64,000 nt of DNA from Pseudomonas sp. MN1F (GTDB lineage: Bacteria > Pseudomonadota > Gammaproteobacteria > Pseudomonadales > Pseudomonadaceae), in contig NZ_VZII01000021.1 in assembly GCF_009391885.1 (NCBI RefSeq), forward strand, positions 37,888-101,887. The letters are read 5' to 3'. Of this stretch, positions 32,016-41,126 are shown piece by piece; positions within the stretch are counted from its first letter, which is position 1, and each line of letters starts with the position of its first letter. Both the position numbers and the translations under genes were made by a program. A model generated the notes under the pieces. It worked only from the letters and a program-made list of their open reading frames with translations, was not told the DNA's origin and did not search any database.

Positions 32016-33917
32016 GTGAGCCAGCCCGCCGTCGCAGCAAACCCACCCCATTCCAGCAAGCCCGCTGCCATCGGCATGCTCGTCGCCGCAGTCGGCGTGG
32101 TCTATGGCGACATCGGCACCAGCCCGCTGTACACCCTCAAAGAAGTCTTCGCCGGGCACTACGGCGTGCAGGCCAACACCGCCGGGGTGCTCGGTGTGCT
32201 GTCACTGGTGTTCTGGTCGCTGCTATGGGTGGTATCGCTCAAGTACGTGCTGTTCATCCTGCGCGCCGACAACCAGGGCGAGGGCGGCATCATGGCCCTG
32301 ACCGCGCTGGCGCACCGCGCGGCGGCACCCTACAAGCGGCTGAGCAGGCTACTGGTGCTGCTCGGCCTGTTCGGCGCTGCGCTGTTCTACGGCGACAGCA
32401 TGATTACCCCGGCAGTTTCGGTGTTGTCGGCCGTGGAGGGGCTGCAGTTGGCCTTCGACGGCATCGAACATTGGGTCGTACCGCTGGCGGTGCTGCTGCT
32501 GGTAGCGCTGTTCCTGATCCAGAAACACGGCACCGCGCGCATCGGCATTCTGTTCGGGCCGATCATGGTGCTGTGGTTCGTGGTGATCGGTGCGCTGGGC
32601 GTGCACGGCATCGTGCAGCGCCCGGAGGTGCTGCAGGCGCTAAACCCGGCCTGGGCGGTGAAGTTCTTCATCTACCACCCCGGCATGGGCGTGGCCATTC
32701 TCGGCGCCGTGGTGCTGGCACTGACCGGCGCCGAAGCGCTGTACGCCGACATGGGGCATTTTGGCCGCAAGCCGATTGCCCGCGCCTGGTTCCTGCTGGT
32801 GCTGCCGGGGCTGGTGCTGAACTACTTCGGCCAGGGTGCATTGATCCTCGGCAACCCAGAGGCCGTGCGCAACCCGTTCTACCTGCTGGCGCCGGACTGG
32901 GCCCTGCTGCCGATGGTCGGGCTGGCCACGCTGGCGACCATCATCGCCTCCCAGGCGGTGATTTCCGGGGCGTTCTCGCTGACGCGCCAGGCCATCCAGC
33001 TGGGCTATGTGCCGCGCATGTTCATCCAGCACACCTCCAGCGAGGAGCAGGGGCAGATCTACGTCGGCATGGTCAACTGGGCGCTGATGGTTGGCGTGGT
33101 GCTGCTGGTGGTCGGCTTCGAGTCGTCCGGGGCACTGGCGGCGGCCTATGGCGTGGCGGTGACCGGCACCATGTTGATCACCACATTGCTGGCTTCGGCG
33201 GTGGTGCTGTTGTTGTGGAAGGCCCCGCGCTGGCTGGCAGTGCCGATGCTGCTGGCGTTCTTGCTGGTGGACAGCCTGTACTTTGCTGCCAACGCGCCGA
33301 AAATCCTCCAGGGCGGCGCGTTCCCGGTGATTGCCGGGGTGGTGCTGTTCGTGCTGATGACCACCTGGAAGCGCGGGCGTACGATCATCGTCGAGCGGCT
33401 GGACGAAAGCGCATTGCCGCTTGAATTGTTCATCGCCAGCCTGCAGGCGCAACCGCCGTACCGGGTGAATGGCACGGCCGTGTTCCTGTCTGCGCGGCCC
33501 GAAGCCGTGCCCCACGCGCTGCTGCACAACTTGCTGCACAACCAGGTGCTGCATGAGCAGGTGGTGCTGCTGACCGTGGTGTTCGAGGACGAGCCGCGGG
33601 TCAATGCCGGCAAGCGCTTTGAAGTCGAGGCCTTCGGCAACGGCTTCTACCGGGTGAGCCTGCACTTTGGCTTCATGGAAGAGCCCAACGTGCCACTGGC
33701 CCTGAGCCGTTGCCCCTATGCGGACCTCGAGTTCGGCCCGATGCGCACCACCTACTTCCTCAGCCGCGAGACGGTGATCGCCGGCAAGCAGAAGGGCATG
33801 GCGCGCTGGCGTGAGCACCTGTTCGCCTTCTTGCTGAAGAACGCCAACAGCAACCTCAAGTACTTCCAGCTGCCACTGAACCGGGTGATCGAACTGGGTA
33901 CCCAGGTCGAGATGTGA
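32016..33917 (+). CDS. kup: Low-affinity K+ transporter Kup
   Basis: This 633-aa inner-membrane K+/H+ symporter follows Kup along its whole length. It has twelve helices from [20 protein letters not shown], the conserved [12 protein letters not shown] and [17 protein letters not shown] segments, [13 protein letters not shown] and [17 protein letters not shown] cytoplasmic C-terminal domain ends [13 protein letters not shown]. The GTG at 32016 (preceded by AGAGAAG) gives the usual length. In-frame ATGs at 31965 and 31980 would add a short tail and cannot be ruled out. No partner genes are needed. Confidence 0.93.
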   Translation: MSQPAVAANPPHSSKPAAIGMLVAAVGVVYGDIGTSPLYTLKEVFAGHYGVQANTAGVLGVLSLVFWSLLWVVSLKYVLFILRADNQGEGGIMALTALAHRAAAPYKRLSRLLVLLGLFGAALFYGDSMITPAVSVLSAVEGLQLAFDGIEHWVVPLAVLLLVALFLIQKHGTARIGILFGPIMVLWFVVIGALGVHGIVQRPEVLQALNPAWAVKFFIYHPGMGVAILGAVVLALTGAEALYADMGHFGRKPIARAWFLLVLPGLVLNYFGQGALILGNPEAVRNPFYLLAPDWALLPMVGLATLATIIASQAVISGAFSLTRQAIQLGYVPRMFIQHTSSEEQGQIYVGMVNWALMVGVVLLVVGFESSGALAAAYGVAVTGTMLITTLLASAVVLLLWKAPRWLAVPMLLAFLLVDSLYFAANAPKILQGGAFPVIAGVVLFVLMTTWKRGRTIIVERLDESALPLELFIASLQAQPPYRVNGTAVFLSARPEAVPHALLHNLLHNQVLHEQVVLLTVVFEDEPRVNAGKRFEVEAFGNGFYRVSLHFGFMEEPNVPLALSRCPYADLEFGPMRTTYFLSRETVIAGKQKGMARWREHLFAFLLKNANSNLKYFQLPLNRVIELGTQVEM

Positions 33918-33950
33918 GGCCGCTGCAACCCTCGGCAACGGCCCTGCCGT

Positions 33951-34913
33951 TCAAACCACCGCTTCGCGGCGATAGGCATAGGTCTCGGCAAAGCGTGACA
34001 GCATGTAGGCGCTGCACGACACCGCCGGGTACCGGGCCGGGTTGGCCGCGCTGGAGCAGTTGGGCAGGCAGCTGATCTCGGTGTCCGGGTGCGGTTCGGC
34101 GAAGAACGGCATCGAGTAGCGGTCCACACCCAGCGGGCTGATCACCCGGTGCGGTGTGGACGTGTAACGGTCGTTGCTCCAGCGCGCCATCATGTCGCCG
34201 ATGTTGACCACATAGGTGCCTTCGATGGGCGGGGCGTCGATCCATTCGCCGTTCACGTTCTGCACCTGCAGGCCGCCGGCATCGTCCTGGTACAGCAAGG
34301 TCACGCAGCCGTAATCGGTGTGTGCGCCGGCGCCTTGCTGGTCGGCGCTGCTGGCGGTCTGGCGTGGCGGGTAGTGGATCATGCGCAGCACGCTGATCGG
34401 CTCGGCAAAGCGTTGGTCGAAAAAGTCCTCTTCGATGCCCAGCGCCTCGGCCATGGCCCGCAGCAGGGTCAGGGACAGGGCGTGCATGTCCTGGTAGTGC
34501 TGTTGCAGCAGCGCTTCCCAGCCGGGGATGGCGGGGTGGCGATTGGGGCCGCGCAGTGGTTTTGCCGCGAGCACGTCGGGGTGCTCGGCGCTCATGTGGA
34601 AACCCATGTCGAAGGTTTCCTTCAGGTCACTCGGCCGGCTCGGGTCGAGCTGTTCGGTGGCGATGGCGCCGTAACCGCGGTGGTGGGCGCTGCGGGTGAT
34701 GTCGATGCGCAGCTTTTCCTCGGCCGGGCGGGCGAAGAAGTCTTCGGCGGCGGCTTTCAGTTCGGCAATGCGCGCAGCCGGGATCGGGTGCCCCTTGATG
34801 TAGTAAAAGCCCCATTGCCGGCAGGCGGCGTCGATCTGCCGGGCCACCGCCTGGCGGGCGGCGGGGTCGTGCTGGTACAGCGGGGCGATGTCGATGATGG
34901 GCAGGGTATTCAT
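33951..34913 (-). CDS. 2-oxoglutarate/Fe(II) oxygenase, isopenicillin N synthase-like
   Basis: This 320-aa protein has the double-stranded beta-helix iron site: His198 and Asp200 in AHTDYG, His255 in STPHRV, and the 2-oxoglutarate anchor Arg265-x-Ser267 in RYSMPFF. An N-terminal DIOX_N domain begins LPIIDIAPL. It lies downstream of a BMP-family ABC importer on the same strand, after an 85-base gap with a hairpin. That arrangement suggests it hydroxylates or otherwise opens the imported compound, perhaps a purine or modified nucleoside. The substrate assignment is inference. Confidence 0.87.
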   Translation of the reverse strand: MNTLPIIDIAPLYQHDPAARQAVARQIDAACRQWGFYYIKGHPIPAARIAELKAAAEDFFARPAEEKLRIDITRSAHHRGYGAIATEQLDPSRPSDLKETFDMGFHMSAEHPDVLAAKPLRGPNRHPAIPGWEALLQQHYQDMHALSLTLLRAMAEALGIEEDFFDQRFAEPISVLRMIHYPPRQTASSADQQGAGAHTDYGCVTLLYQDDAGGLQVQNVNGEWIDAPPIEGTYVVNIGDMMARWSNDRYTSTPHRVISPLGVDRYSMPFFAEPHPDTEISCLPNCSSAANPARYPAVSCSAYMLSRFAETYAYRREAVV

Positions 34914-34960
34914 CAGGGCTCCGTGAGGTCACTGTAGGACGAACTGTCTTTTCAGGGCTG

Positions 34961-34983
34961 GCGCGATCCCACAGGGATCGCGC
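34961..34983. other. Intercistronic hairpin
   Basis: GCGCGATCCC and GGGATCGCGC form a perfect 10-bp stem with an ACA triloop, between the BMP-type binding protein gene and the oxygenase gene. No T-run follows on the minus strand. It may protect or partly terminate the transcript, favouring the binding protein. Confidence 0.55.
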
Positions 34984-34998
34984 TCAACCAACCGGCAC

Positions 34999-36081
34999 TT
35001 ACTTGGGCAGCTGTGCAGTGATGCCCTTGACGTAGTAGTTCATCCCCGCCAGTTCGGCATTGCTGGCCACGGCGCCCTCAGGAATCTTCACTGCACCGCT
35101 CTGGTCAAGAATCGGCCCGGTGAACGGGTGGAACGAGCCATCCTTGATGCTGGCGATGATCTGCTCGGCGCCACTTTTCACGTCGGCCGGCACCAGGTCG
35201 CTGATCGGCAGCTCGACGGTGCCGTCGGCCAGGCCACCCCAGTAGTCCTGCGGCTTCCAGTTGCCGTCGATGACCGCCTGGGTGCTCTTGATGTAATGCG
35301 GGCCCCAGTTGTTGACGATCGAGGTCAGCACCGCCTTGGGCCCGAAGTGGGCCATGTCCGAGGCGTAGCCCACCGCGTAGATGCCACGGCGTTCGGCGGC
35401 CTGGATCGGCGCCGGGCTGTCGGTGTGCTGGAACAGCACGTCGACACCCTGGTCGATCAGGGCGTTGGCCGCATCGGCTTCCTTGCCCGGGTCGAACCAG
35501 GAGTTGACCCACACCACCTTGATCTCGGTGCCGGGGTTGTACTTGTCCAGCGCCAGCTGGATGGCGTTGATGTCACGCAGCACCTCCGGGATCGGGAAGG
35601 AGGCGACGTAGCCGACCTTCTTGCTCTTGGTCATCTTCGCGGCGAGGTAACCGCCGACGTAGCGGCCTTCATAGGAGGTTGCCAGGTAGGTGCCGAGGTT
35701 CTTGTCCTGCTTGTAGCCGGTGGCGTGTTCGAAGGTGACCTTGGGGAACTGCTTGGCGACCTTGGCGGTCGGGTTCATGTAGCCGAACGAGGTGGCAAAC
35801 ACCAGGTCGTAGCCGCCCTTGGCCATGTTGCGGATGACCCGCTCGGCGTCGGCGCCTTCCGGCACGTTCTCGACGAAACGGGTGTCGACCTTGTCGCCGA
35901 ACTGCTTGATCAGCGCCTGGCGGCCCTGTTCGTGCTGGTAGGTCCAGCCGTGGTCGCCGATCGGGCCGATGTAGACGAAGCCCACTTTCAGCGGGTCGGC
36001 GGCGGAGGCGGACAGTGCGGTACCAAGGCCGATCGCGGCGGCCAGGGTGCGCAGCAGCTTGGTGCTTTTCTTCAGATGCAT
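34999..36081 (-). CDS. BMP-family ABC substrate-binding protein
   Basis: This 360-aa periplasmic protein has a signal peptide (1-27, ALSASA then AD) and the BMP/Med fold: VGFVYIGPIGDHGWTYQHEQG at the start, YEGRYVGGYLAAKMTKSKKVGYVASFPIPEV in the middle, and QHTDSPAPIQAAERRG. BMP proteins bind nucleosides or purines (PnrA, BmpA types), and some bind other ligands. There is no lipobox, so it is soluble. It is the fourth gene of a run of ATPase, two permeases and binding protein, all on the minus strand with gaps of 12-52 bases. Confidence 0.9.
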   Translation of the reverse strand: MHLKKSTKLLRTLAAAIGLGTALSASAADPLKVGFVYIGPIGDHGWTYQHEQGRQALIKQFGDKVDTRFVENVPEGADAERVIRNMAKGGYDLVFATSFGYMNPTAKVAKQFPKVTFEHATGYKQDKNLGTYLATSYEGRYVGGYLAAKMTKSKKVGYVASFPIPEVLRDINAIQLALDKYNPGTEIKVVWVNSWFDPGKEADAANALIDQGVDVLFQHTDSPAPIQAAERRGIYAVGYASDMAHFGPKAVLTSIVNNWGPHYIKSTQAVIDGNWKPQDYWGGLADGTVELPISDLVPADVKSGAEQIIASIKDGSFHPFTGPILDQSGAVKIPEGAVASNAELAGMNYYVKGITAQLPK

Positions 36082-36133
36082 CGAGGGTTCACTCCTGTGG
36101 GTCTTGTGTTGTTTTCTTGTTTGCGGTGTGGCG

Positions 36134-37060
36134 TCAGCTTCCCGCTTTCCAGGGCTGGCCGAGCGAAACCGGTGCATACAGCCGGGTCTTGATTGCATCG
36201 CGGGAGAGCACCACCAGCACCAGGATCGTCGCCACATAGGGCAGCATCGCCAGCAGGTTGGCCGGGAAGCTCACGCCGATGCCCTGGGCTACCAGGTGCA
36301 GGATGCTGGCCAGGCCGAACAGGTAGGCGCCGAGCAGCACCCGCTGCACCCGCCAGCTGGCGAACACCACCAGCGCCAGGGCGATCCAGCCGCGGCCGGC
36401 GGTCATGTTTTCTGCCCACATCGGGGTGTAGGCCAATGACAGGTAGGCGCCGGCAAGGCCCGCCAGGGCGCCGCCGAACAGCACCGCCAGGGTGCGCACG
36501 CGCAGCACCGGCAGGCCCATGGCGCTGGCCGCGTCGGGGTTTTCGCCGACGGCCTGGAGGATCAGGCCGGTACGGCTTTTCAGCAGCACCCAGGCGACCA
36601 GGGCGAACAGGGCGAAGGACAGGTACACCAGCACGTCCTGGTTGAACAGCATGTGGCCGATGATCGGCAGGTCGGCCAGCAGCGGAATCGCCAGCGGTTC
36701 GAAGCCGCTCAGCGGCTTGCCGACCCAGGCGCTGCCAACGAACGCCGACAGGCCGACGCCGAAGATGGTCAGGGCCAGGCCGGTCGCCACCTGGTTGGCC
36801 TGGCAGCCCAGGGCGACCACGGCGAACAGCGAGGCCAGCAGCATGCCGGCCAGGCACGCCATCAGCACGCCAAGCCACAGGCTGCCGGTGGCGAAGGCGG
36901 CGATGAAGCCCACCACCGCGCCGAACAGCATCATGCCTTCCTGGCCGAGGTTGAGCACGCCGCTCTTCTCGCACACCAGTTCGCCCAGGGCCACCAGCAG
37001 CAGCGGGGTGCCGCAACGCACCATGGCGTAGAGAATGTTGCCAAGCAGATCGAGATCCAT
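36134..37060 (-). CDS. BMP-type ABC importer permease (second subunit)
   Basis: This 308-aa inner-membrane protein has eight or more helices. It begins MDLDLLGNILYAMVRCGTPLLLVALGELV with the family motif EKSGVLNLGQEGMM at about 30-43, and has GENPDAASAMGLPVLRVRTLAVLFGG as the ATPase-coupling segment. This matches the second permease (YufQ/NupQ type) of nucleoside importers. It follows the first permease by 25 bases and precedes the binding protein gene by 52 bases. Confidence 0.9.
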   Translation of the reverse strand: MDLDLLGNILYAMVRCGTPLLLVALGELVCEKSGVLNLGQEGMMLFGAVVGFIAAFATGSLWLGVLMACLAGMLLASLFAVVALGCQANQVATGLALTIFGVGLSAFVGSAWVGKPLSGFEPLAIPLLADLPIIGHMLFNQDVLVYLSFALFALVAWVLLKSRTGLILQAVGENPDAASAMGLPVLRVRTLAVLFGGALAGLAGAYLSLAYTPMWAENMTAGRGWIALALVVFASWRVQRVLLGAYLFGLASILHLVAQGIGVSFPANLLAMLPYVATILVLVVLSRDAIKTRLYAPVSLGQPWKAGS

Positions 37061-37085
37061 AGTCGAAGCCTCAGGTCAGGGGAGG

Positions 37086-38186
37086 TCAGGCACTGGCCGT
37101 TTCGGCCACCGGCGTACGCCGCCGCCAATTCAGCGTCAGCCGCAGCCGGTAGAGGATCAGCACGTCGCAAGCAAGCAGGTAGAACAGCATCATTCCCTGG
37201 AACAGCCCGGTCAGCGCCTGCGGCAGGTTGAGGGTCATTTGCGCGTTCTCGCCGCCCAGGTAGAGCAGGGCCATCAGCAGGCCGGCAACCAGGATGCCGA
37301 GCGGGTTGAGCCGGCCAAGAAAGGCCACGGTGATCGCCGCATAGCCGTAGCCCGGCGACACCTGCGGCACCAGTTGGCCGATTGGCCCGCTGACTTCACT
37401 CACCCCGGCCAGGCCCGCCAGGCCGCCGCTGATCAGCAACGCCAGCCACACCAGGCGCTTTTCGCGAAAGCCGACAAAGCCGGCGGCGCGCGGGTCGAGG
37501 CCGAGCACCTTGATCTGGAAGCCCAGGAAGCTCTTCTGCAGCAGCACCCACACCGCCACCAGCGCCAGCAGCACGAAGTACAGGCCGACATGCAGGCGGC
37601 CATCCTCGAACAGCGCTGGCAGGCGGCTGGCATCGCCGAACATCGCCGACTGCGGGAAGCTGAAGCCTTCGGGGTCCTTGAGCGGGCCGTGCACGCAATA
37701 CAGCAGCAGGTTCAGGGCGATGTAGTTGAGCATGATGGTGGTGAGGATCTCGTTGGCATTGAAGTGCGTGCGCAGCCACGCCGCCAATGCGCCCCACAGT
37801 GCGCCAGCGAGGGTGCCGGCCAGCAGCACCCAGAGCAGGGCCCAGCGGCTTTCCCAGTCGATGATGTGGATCGCCACGGCACTGCCGGCCAGGGCGCCGA
37901 TCAGCAGCTGGCCTTCGGCGCCGATGTTCCAGATGCGCGCCTGATAAGCCACCGCCAGGCCCAGGGCGCAGAGCAAAATCGGCAGGGCCTTGAGCAGTAG
38001 CTCGCTGAGGCCGTAGAGGTCGCTGACCGGTTCGATCAGCAAGGTGTGCAGGGTCAGCAGCGGGTCATGCCCCAGGGCGCTGAACAGGACCGCCCCGCTG
38101 ACCAGGGTCAGCAGGCCGGCGAGCAGCGGTGACAGCACCAGCATGGCGCGCGACTGCTGGGTACGGGGTTCGAGGGATAGCAACAT
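37086..38186 (-). CDS. BMP-type ABC importer permease (first subunit)
   Basis: This 366-aa inner-membrane protein has the motif ARIWNIGAEGQLLIGALAG near residue 82 and FNANEILTTIMLNYIALNLL near residue 140, typical of the YufP/NupP-type permease of BMP transporters. The coupling segment is LGLDPRAAGFVGFREKRLVWL. It follows the ATPase gene by 12 bases. Together with the 308-aa permease it forms the heterodimeric channel. Confidence 0.9.
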   Translation of the reverse strand: MLLSLEPRTQQSRAMLVLSPLLAGLLTLVSGAVLFSALGHDPLLTLHTLLIEPVSDLYGLSELLLKALPILLCALGLAVAYQARIWNIGAEGQLLIGALAGSAVAIHIIDWESRWALLWVLLAGTLAGALWGALAAWLRTHFNANEILTTIMLNYIALNLLLYCVHGPLKDPEGFSFPQSAMFGDASRLPALFEDGRLHVGLYFVLLALVAVWVLLQKSFLGFQIKVLGLDPRAAGFVGFREKRLVWLALLISGGLAGLAGVSEVSGPIGQLVPQVSPGYGYAAITVAFLGRLNPLGILVAGLLMALLYLGGENAQMTLNLPQALTGLFQGMMLFYLLACDVLILYRLRLTLNWRRRTPVAETASA

Positions 38187-38198
38187 GGCGGGTTCTCG

Positions 38199-39740
38199 TC
38201 AGGTGGCGGCGTGCGCGGTATCGAACTGGCCGGCCATCCAGCTGCCGACCTCCACGCTGTGGGTGTCGGCGGTGGCCTTGAGCGGCGACAGGCGCCCACT
38301 GCACAGGGCGCCGATGCGGTCGCTGATCTGCAACAGCTCATCGAGGTCTTCGGAAATCACCAGGATCGCCGCGCCGGCATCGCGCAGGGCGATCAGTGCG
38401 CGGTGGATCGCTGCGGCGGCGCCGACATCGACGCCCCAGGTCGGGTGAGCGGCGACCAGCAGCCTGGGGTTCTGCAGGATTTCGCGGCCAAGGATGAACT
38501 TCTGCAGGTTGCCGCCAGACAGGCTGCGTGCCGTGGCTTGCGCATCCGGCGTCTTCACCGCGAAGCGCTGGATGATCTGCTCGGCCAGCGCCTGCACCTT
38601 GCCCGAGCGGATCAGGCCACGTTCGACCAGGCCCTGCTGGAAGGCGGTGAGCAGGGCGTTGTCGGCCAGGCTCATGTCCGGCACGGCGCCGTGGCCCAGG
38701 CGCTCGGCCGGGACGAATGCCAGGCCCAGGGCGCGGCGGGCATCCGGGTGCAGGTTGGCGATGGGCTGGTTGTCGAGGCTGATGCGTTCGCGCTCGCGGG
38801 TGGGCAGGCGCGTTTCGCCACTGAGCAAGGCCAGCAACTCGTCCTGGCCGTTGCCGGCAACCCCGGCGATGCCGACGATTTCGCCGCTGCGCACCTCCAG
38901 GCGCAGGTGCTCGAAGGAGCTGCCGAACGGGTCCTGGTTGCGCCAGCTGAGGTCGTCCACCCGCAACCGTGGCAGGCCACCGGCGCGCTTCGGGTAGCTG
39001 GCTTCGAGCCCTTCGGCATCGCCGACCATCAGCCGCGCCAGTTGCAGGTCGCTGCAGTCGGCCGGTACGCAGGCGCCGGAAACCCGGCCGGCACGCAGCA
39101 CGGTGGCGCTGTGGCAAAGGGCACGCACTTCGTTGAGCTTGTGGCTGATGAACAGGATGCTGCAGCCTTCGCTGGCCAGCGTACGCAGGGTAACGAACAG
39201 CTGCTCGACTTCCTGGGGCGTCAGCACCGAGGTCGGTTCATCGAGGATCAGCAGTTTGATGTCCTGCATCAGGCAGCGCACGATCTCCACCCGCTGGCGC
39301 TCGCCGATCGACAGGCTGTGCACCAGGCGCTCCGGCTCCAGCGCCATGCCATAGCGCTGCGACACCTCGCGGATGCGCGGCGCCAGCTGCTTCGGCGAGC
39401 CTGCCTCGCGGCCCAGTGCCAAGGCGATGTTCTGCGCCACGGTCAGGGTCTCGAACAGCGAAAAGTGCTGGAACACCATGCCGACCCCCAGGCTGCGGGC
39501 CTGGGCCGGGTCGTCCACTTGCACCTGCCGACCTTCCCACAACAACTGGCCAGAGTCCGGCCGGGTGACGCCGTAGATGATCTTCATCAGGGTGCTCTTG
39601 CCCGCGCCGTTCTCGCCGAGCAGGGCATGGATTTCACCAGCGGCGATGCGCAGGTCGACGCGGTCGTTGGCCAGCGTGCCCGGGTAACGCTTGGTAACTG
39701 CACGCAGCTCGAGGCGCAGGTGCATAGGGGTTTCGGACAT
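38199..39740 (-). CDS. BMP-type ABC importer ATPase (two fused domains)
   Basis: This 513-aa tandem ATPase is of the sugar/nucleoside importer type. The first domain has Walker A GENGAGKST, signature LSIGERQRVE and Walker B LLILDEPTSVLT. The second has a degenerate Walker A (GVAGNGQDEL), a normal LSGGNLQK signature and a poor Walker B (VAAHPTWGVD), as in RbsA- and YufO-like proteins, where one ATP site is catalytic. The start chosen is the ATG at 39740 (MSETPMHL). It is the first gene of the operon. The 257 bases upstream, to the next gene, should carry the promoter; I see no clear operator. Confidence 0.9.
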   Translation of the reverse strand: MSETPMHLRLELRAVTKRYPGTLANDRVDLRIAAGEIHALLGENGAGKSTLMKIIYGVTRPDSGQLLWEGRQVQVDDPAQARSLGVGMVFQHFSLFETLTVAQNIALALGREAGSPKQLAPRIREVSQRYGMALEPERLVHSLSIGERQRVEIVRCLMQDIKLLILDEPTSVLTPQEVEQLFVTLRTLASEGCSILFISHKLNEVRALCHSATVLRAGRVSGACVPADCSDLQLARLMVGDAEGLEASYPKRAGGLPRLRVDDLSWRNQDPFGSSFEHLRLEVRSGEIVGIAGVAGNGQDELLALLSGETRLPTRERERISLDNQPIANLHPDARRALGLAFVPAERLGHGAVPDMSLADNALLTAFQQGLVERGLIRSGKVQALAEQIIQRFAVKTPDAQATARSLSGGNLQKFILGREILQNPRLLVAAHPTWGVDVGAAAAIHRALIALRDAGAAILVISEDLDELLQISDRIGALCSGRLSPLKATADTHSVEVGSWMAGQFDTAHAAT

Positions 39741-39997
39741 GGGACTGCTCGGGGTGGTGGGTGTGAGCAGCTTGCAAAGCAAAAACATGGCCAAGTGGTC
39801 AGATTCCCGTGCGGCGGCCGTTGCCGTCAGGGTTGCGGCCTATCCGGGCAGGGTGCCGGGCGGGTGCAGCGGGAGGCGGGGTGTTTGGTTTTGGGGCGCA
39901 GGGGGCGCCAAAGTGGGGCGAAATTCAAGCATGAGCTGCCTTGATGCTTTCACATAATGCGACTAATACTAAAGAGCTGCCAAGAAGAGGGATGGTC

Positions 39998-40249
39998 ATG
40001 CAGACGCGCTTTGTTGTGGTGCCCGCGCTACCGCTAGAAAAGGAATACCTACCGAGGTGTGCAGGCTTTCCCAAGGCATTGGGCCAGGGCTACGACCTCT
40101 ATGACACGCTCGACAAGCTCAGGCTGACGCTGAACTTTCCTACGCGGGCTGAAGCGGATTACGCGTGTGCCTGCCGCAACGGCTTGCTAGGCCCGAGTGA
40201 TGAAGACGCCTGCGGGGGGCGTTCTGGGTGGTGTGCCGCAGAAACCTGA
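39998..40249 (+). CDS. Small protein of unknown function
   Basis: This 83-aa protein starts at MQTRFVVVPALPLEKEYLP; an ATG two codons earlier is equally possible behind AAGAAGAGG. It is hydrophilic, with four cysteines in the C-terminal half, and has no signal peptide or membrane segment. I do not recognise the family. It stands alone, convergent with the glycine-rich small gene, with a hairpin between them. Confidence 0.55.
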   Translation: MQTRFVVVPALPLEKEYLPRCAGFPKALGQGYDLYDTLDKLRLTLNFPTRAEADYACACRNGLLGPSDEDACGGRSGWCAAET

Positions 40250-40250
40250 G

Positions 40251-40279
40251 GCACCGGGGCAGCTTCGCCACCCCGGTGC
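40251..40279. terminator. Bidirectional terminator hairpin
   Basis: GCACCGGGG (40251-40259) pairs with CCCCGGTGC (40271-40279) around an 11-base loop, between two convergent small genes. No long T-run is present, so its strength is uncertain. Confidence 0.6.
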
Positions 40280-40292
40280 AAGCCGAGCAGTA

Positions 40293-40577
40293 TCAACGAT
40301 CCTTGTCTTTGTTCTGGGTGCCACCCTGGGTGGATTGCCCACCCATGCGTCCGGTGTCAGACGGCGCCTGCGTGCCGCCGGCCTGTCCACCCTGGTGTCC
40401 GGTGTCCCTGGACTTTTCCCAATCCTTGTCCATCTTGTCGTCAGGTTTTTGCCCGGACTGCTGGCCGCCTTTCTGCGAACCCGGCATATCGCCTTGGCCA
40501 CCTTTGCGGCCAGCGTCACCTGCGCCGGCCTGGTTGCTGCCGCCCTGGTTTCTATCGTTGTCTTGATTGTTAGCCAT
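40293..40577 (-). CDS. Small hydrophilic Gly/Gln-rich protein (KGG-like)
   Basis: This 94-aa, strongly hydrophilic protein is rich in Gly, Gln, Asp and Lys and has almost no hydrophobic residues. Repeated GGQ/KGG-type units (RKGGQGD, QKGGQQSGQ, HQGGQAGG, MGGQSTQGG) resemble stress-induced KGG/hydrophilin proteins of Pseudomonas. It is expected to be disordered. GAGGTAACC upstream of the ATG is a good ribosome site. A role in desiccation, osmotic or stationary-phase protection is inferred from composition only. Confidence 0.72.
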   Translation of the reverse strand: MANNQDNDRNQGGSNQAGAGDAGRKGGQGDMPGSQKGGQQSGQKPDDKMDKDWEKSRDTGHQGGQAGGTQAPSDTGRMGGQSTQGGTQNKDKDR

Positions 40578-40726
40578 GATCGGTTACCTCAAGTCAGACA
40601 CAGAACGTTCTGTGTTCACGTGTGACTGGCGAAGGTTGCGGCACAACGCAAAAACTTTCGGCTAATCGGACGAGACGCTTTAACAAACCCCGGGCAAACC
40701 ATTAGTGGCTAAAAAACCGCTGGGGC

Positions 40727-41098
40727 TCAAACGCAGGCGTACACCACCAGCTCCACCAGCATTTCCTCACGGGCCAGGCCGGCTACCACAACCGCTGCAC
40801 GGTTGGGGTAGGGCGGCTGGAAGTAGTCGCCGTACAGGCGGTTGACCGTGGCCAGGTAACTGCGGTCGGTGACGTAGATCAGCACCTGGGTCACGGCATC
40901 CAGCGAGCTGCCGGCGGCCTCCAGGGTATGGCGCAGGTTATCCAGGGTCTGGCGGGTCTGCGTCTCGATGCCGCCAGCGACCACCTGGCCGTGGGCATCA
41001 ATGGGGATCTGCGCGGTGTAGAGTGTGCCGTTGCCGACGACCGCCCATTCCAGAGGGGCCTTGGAGGCATAGAGGTCGGTCTTGATCGCCTGTTTCAT
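40727..41098 (-). CDS. RidA-family (YjgF/YER057c) protein
   Basis: This 123-aa protein has the RidA pattern: LYTAQIPIDAHGQVVAGGIETQTRQTLDNL in the first half and NRAAVVVAGLAREEMLVELVVYA at the end. The loop Arg of RidA lies in NRAAV and the late Glu in LVELV. RidA proteins hydrolyse reactive enamine/imine intermediates released by PLP or flavin enzymes, giving ketoacids and ammonia. It is the last gene of the LysR-divergent operon, 28 bases after the DUF3726-type gene. An imine intermediate in the pathway is therefore plausible. Confidence 0.87.
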   Translation of the reverse strand: MKQAIKTDLYASKAPLEWAVVGNGTLYTAQIPIDAHGQVVAGGIETQTRQTLDNLRHTLEAAGSSLDAVTQVLIYVTDRSYLATVNRLYGDYFQPPYPNRAAVVVAGLAREEMLVELVVYACV

Positions 41099-41126
41099 TG
41101 AGTGGGTTCCTGGGTGTGGGTGCAGG

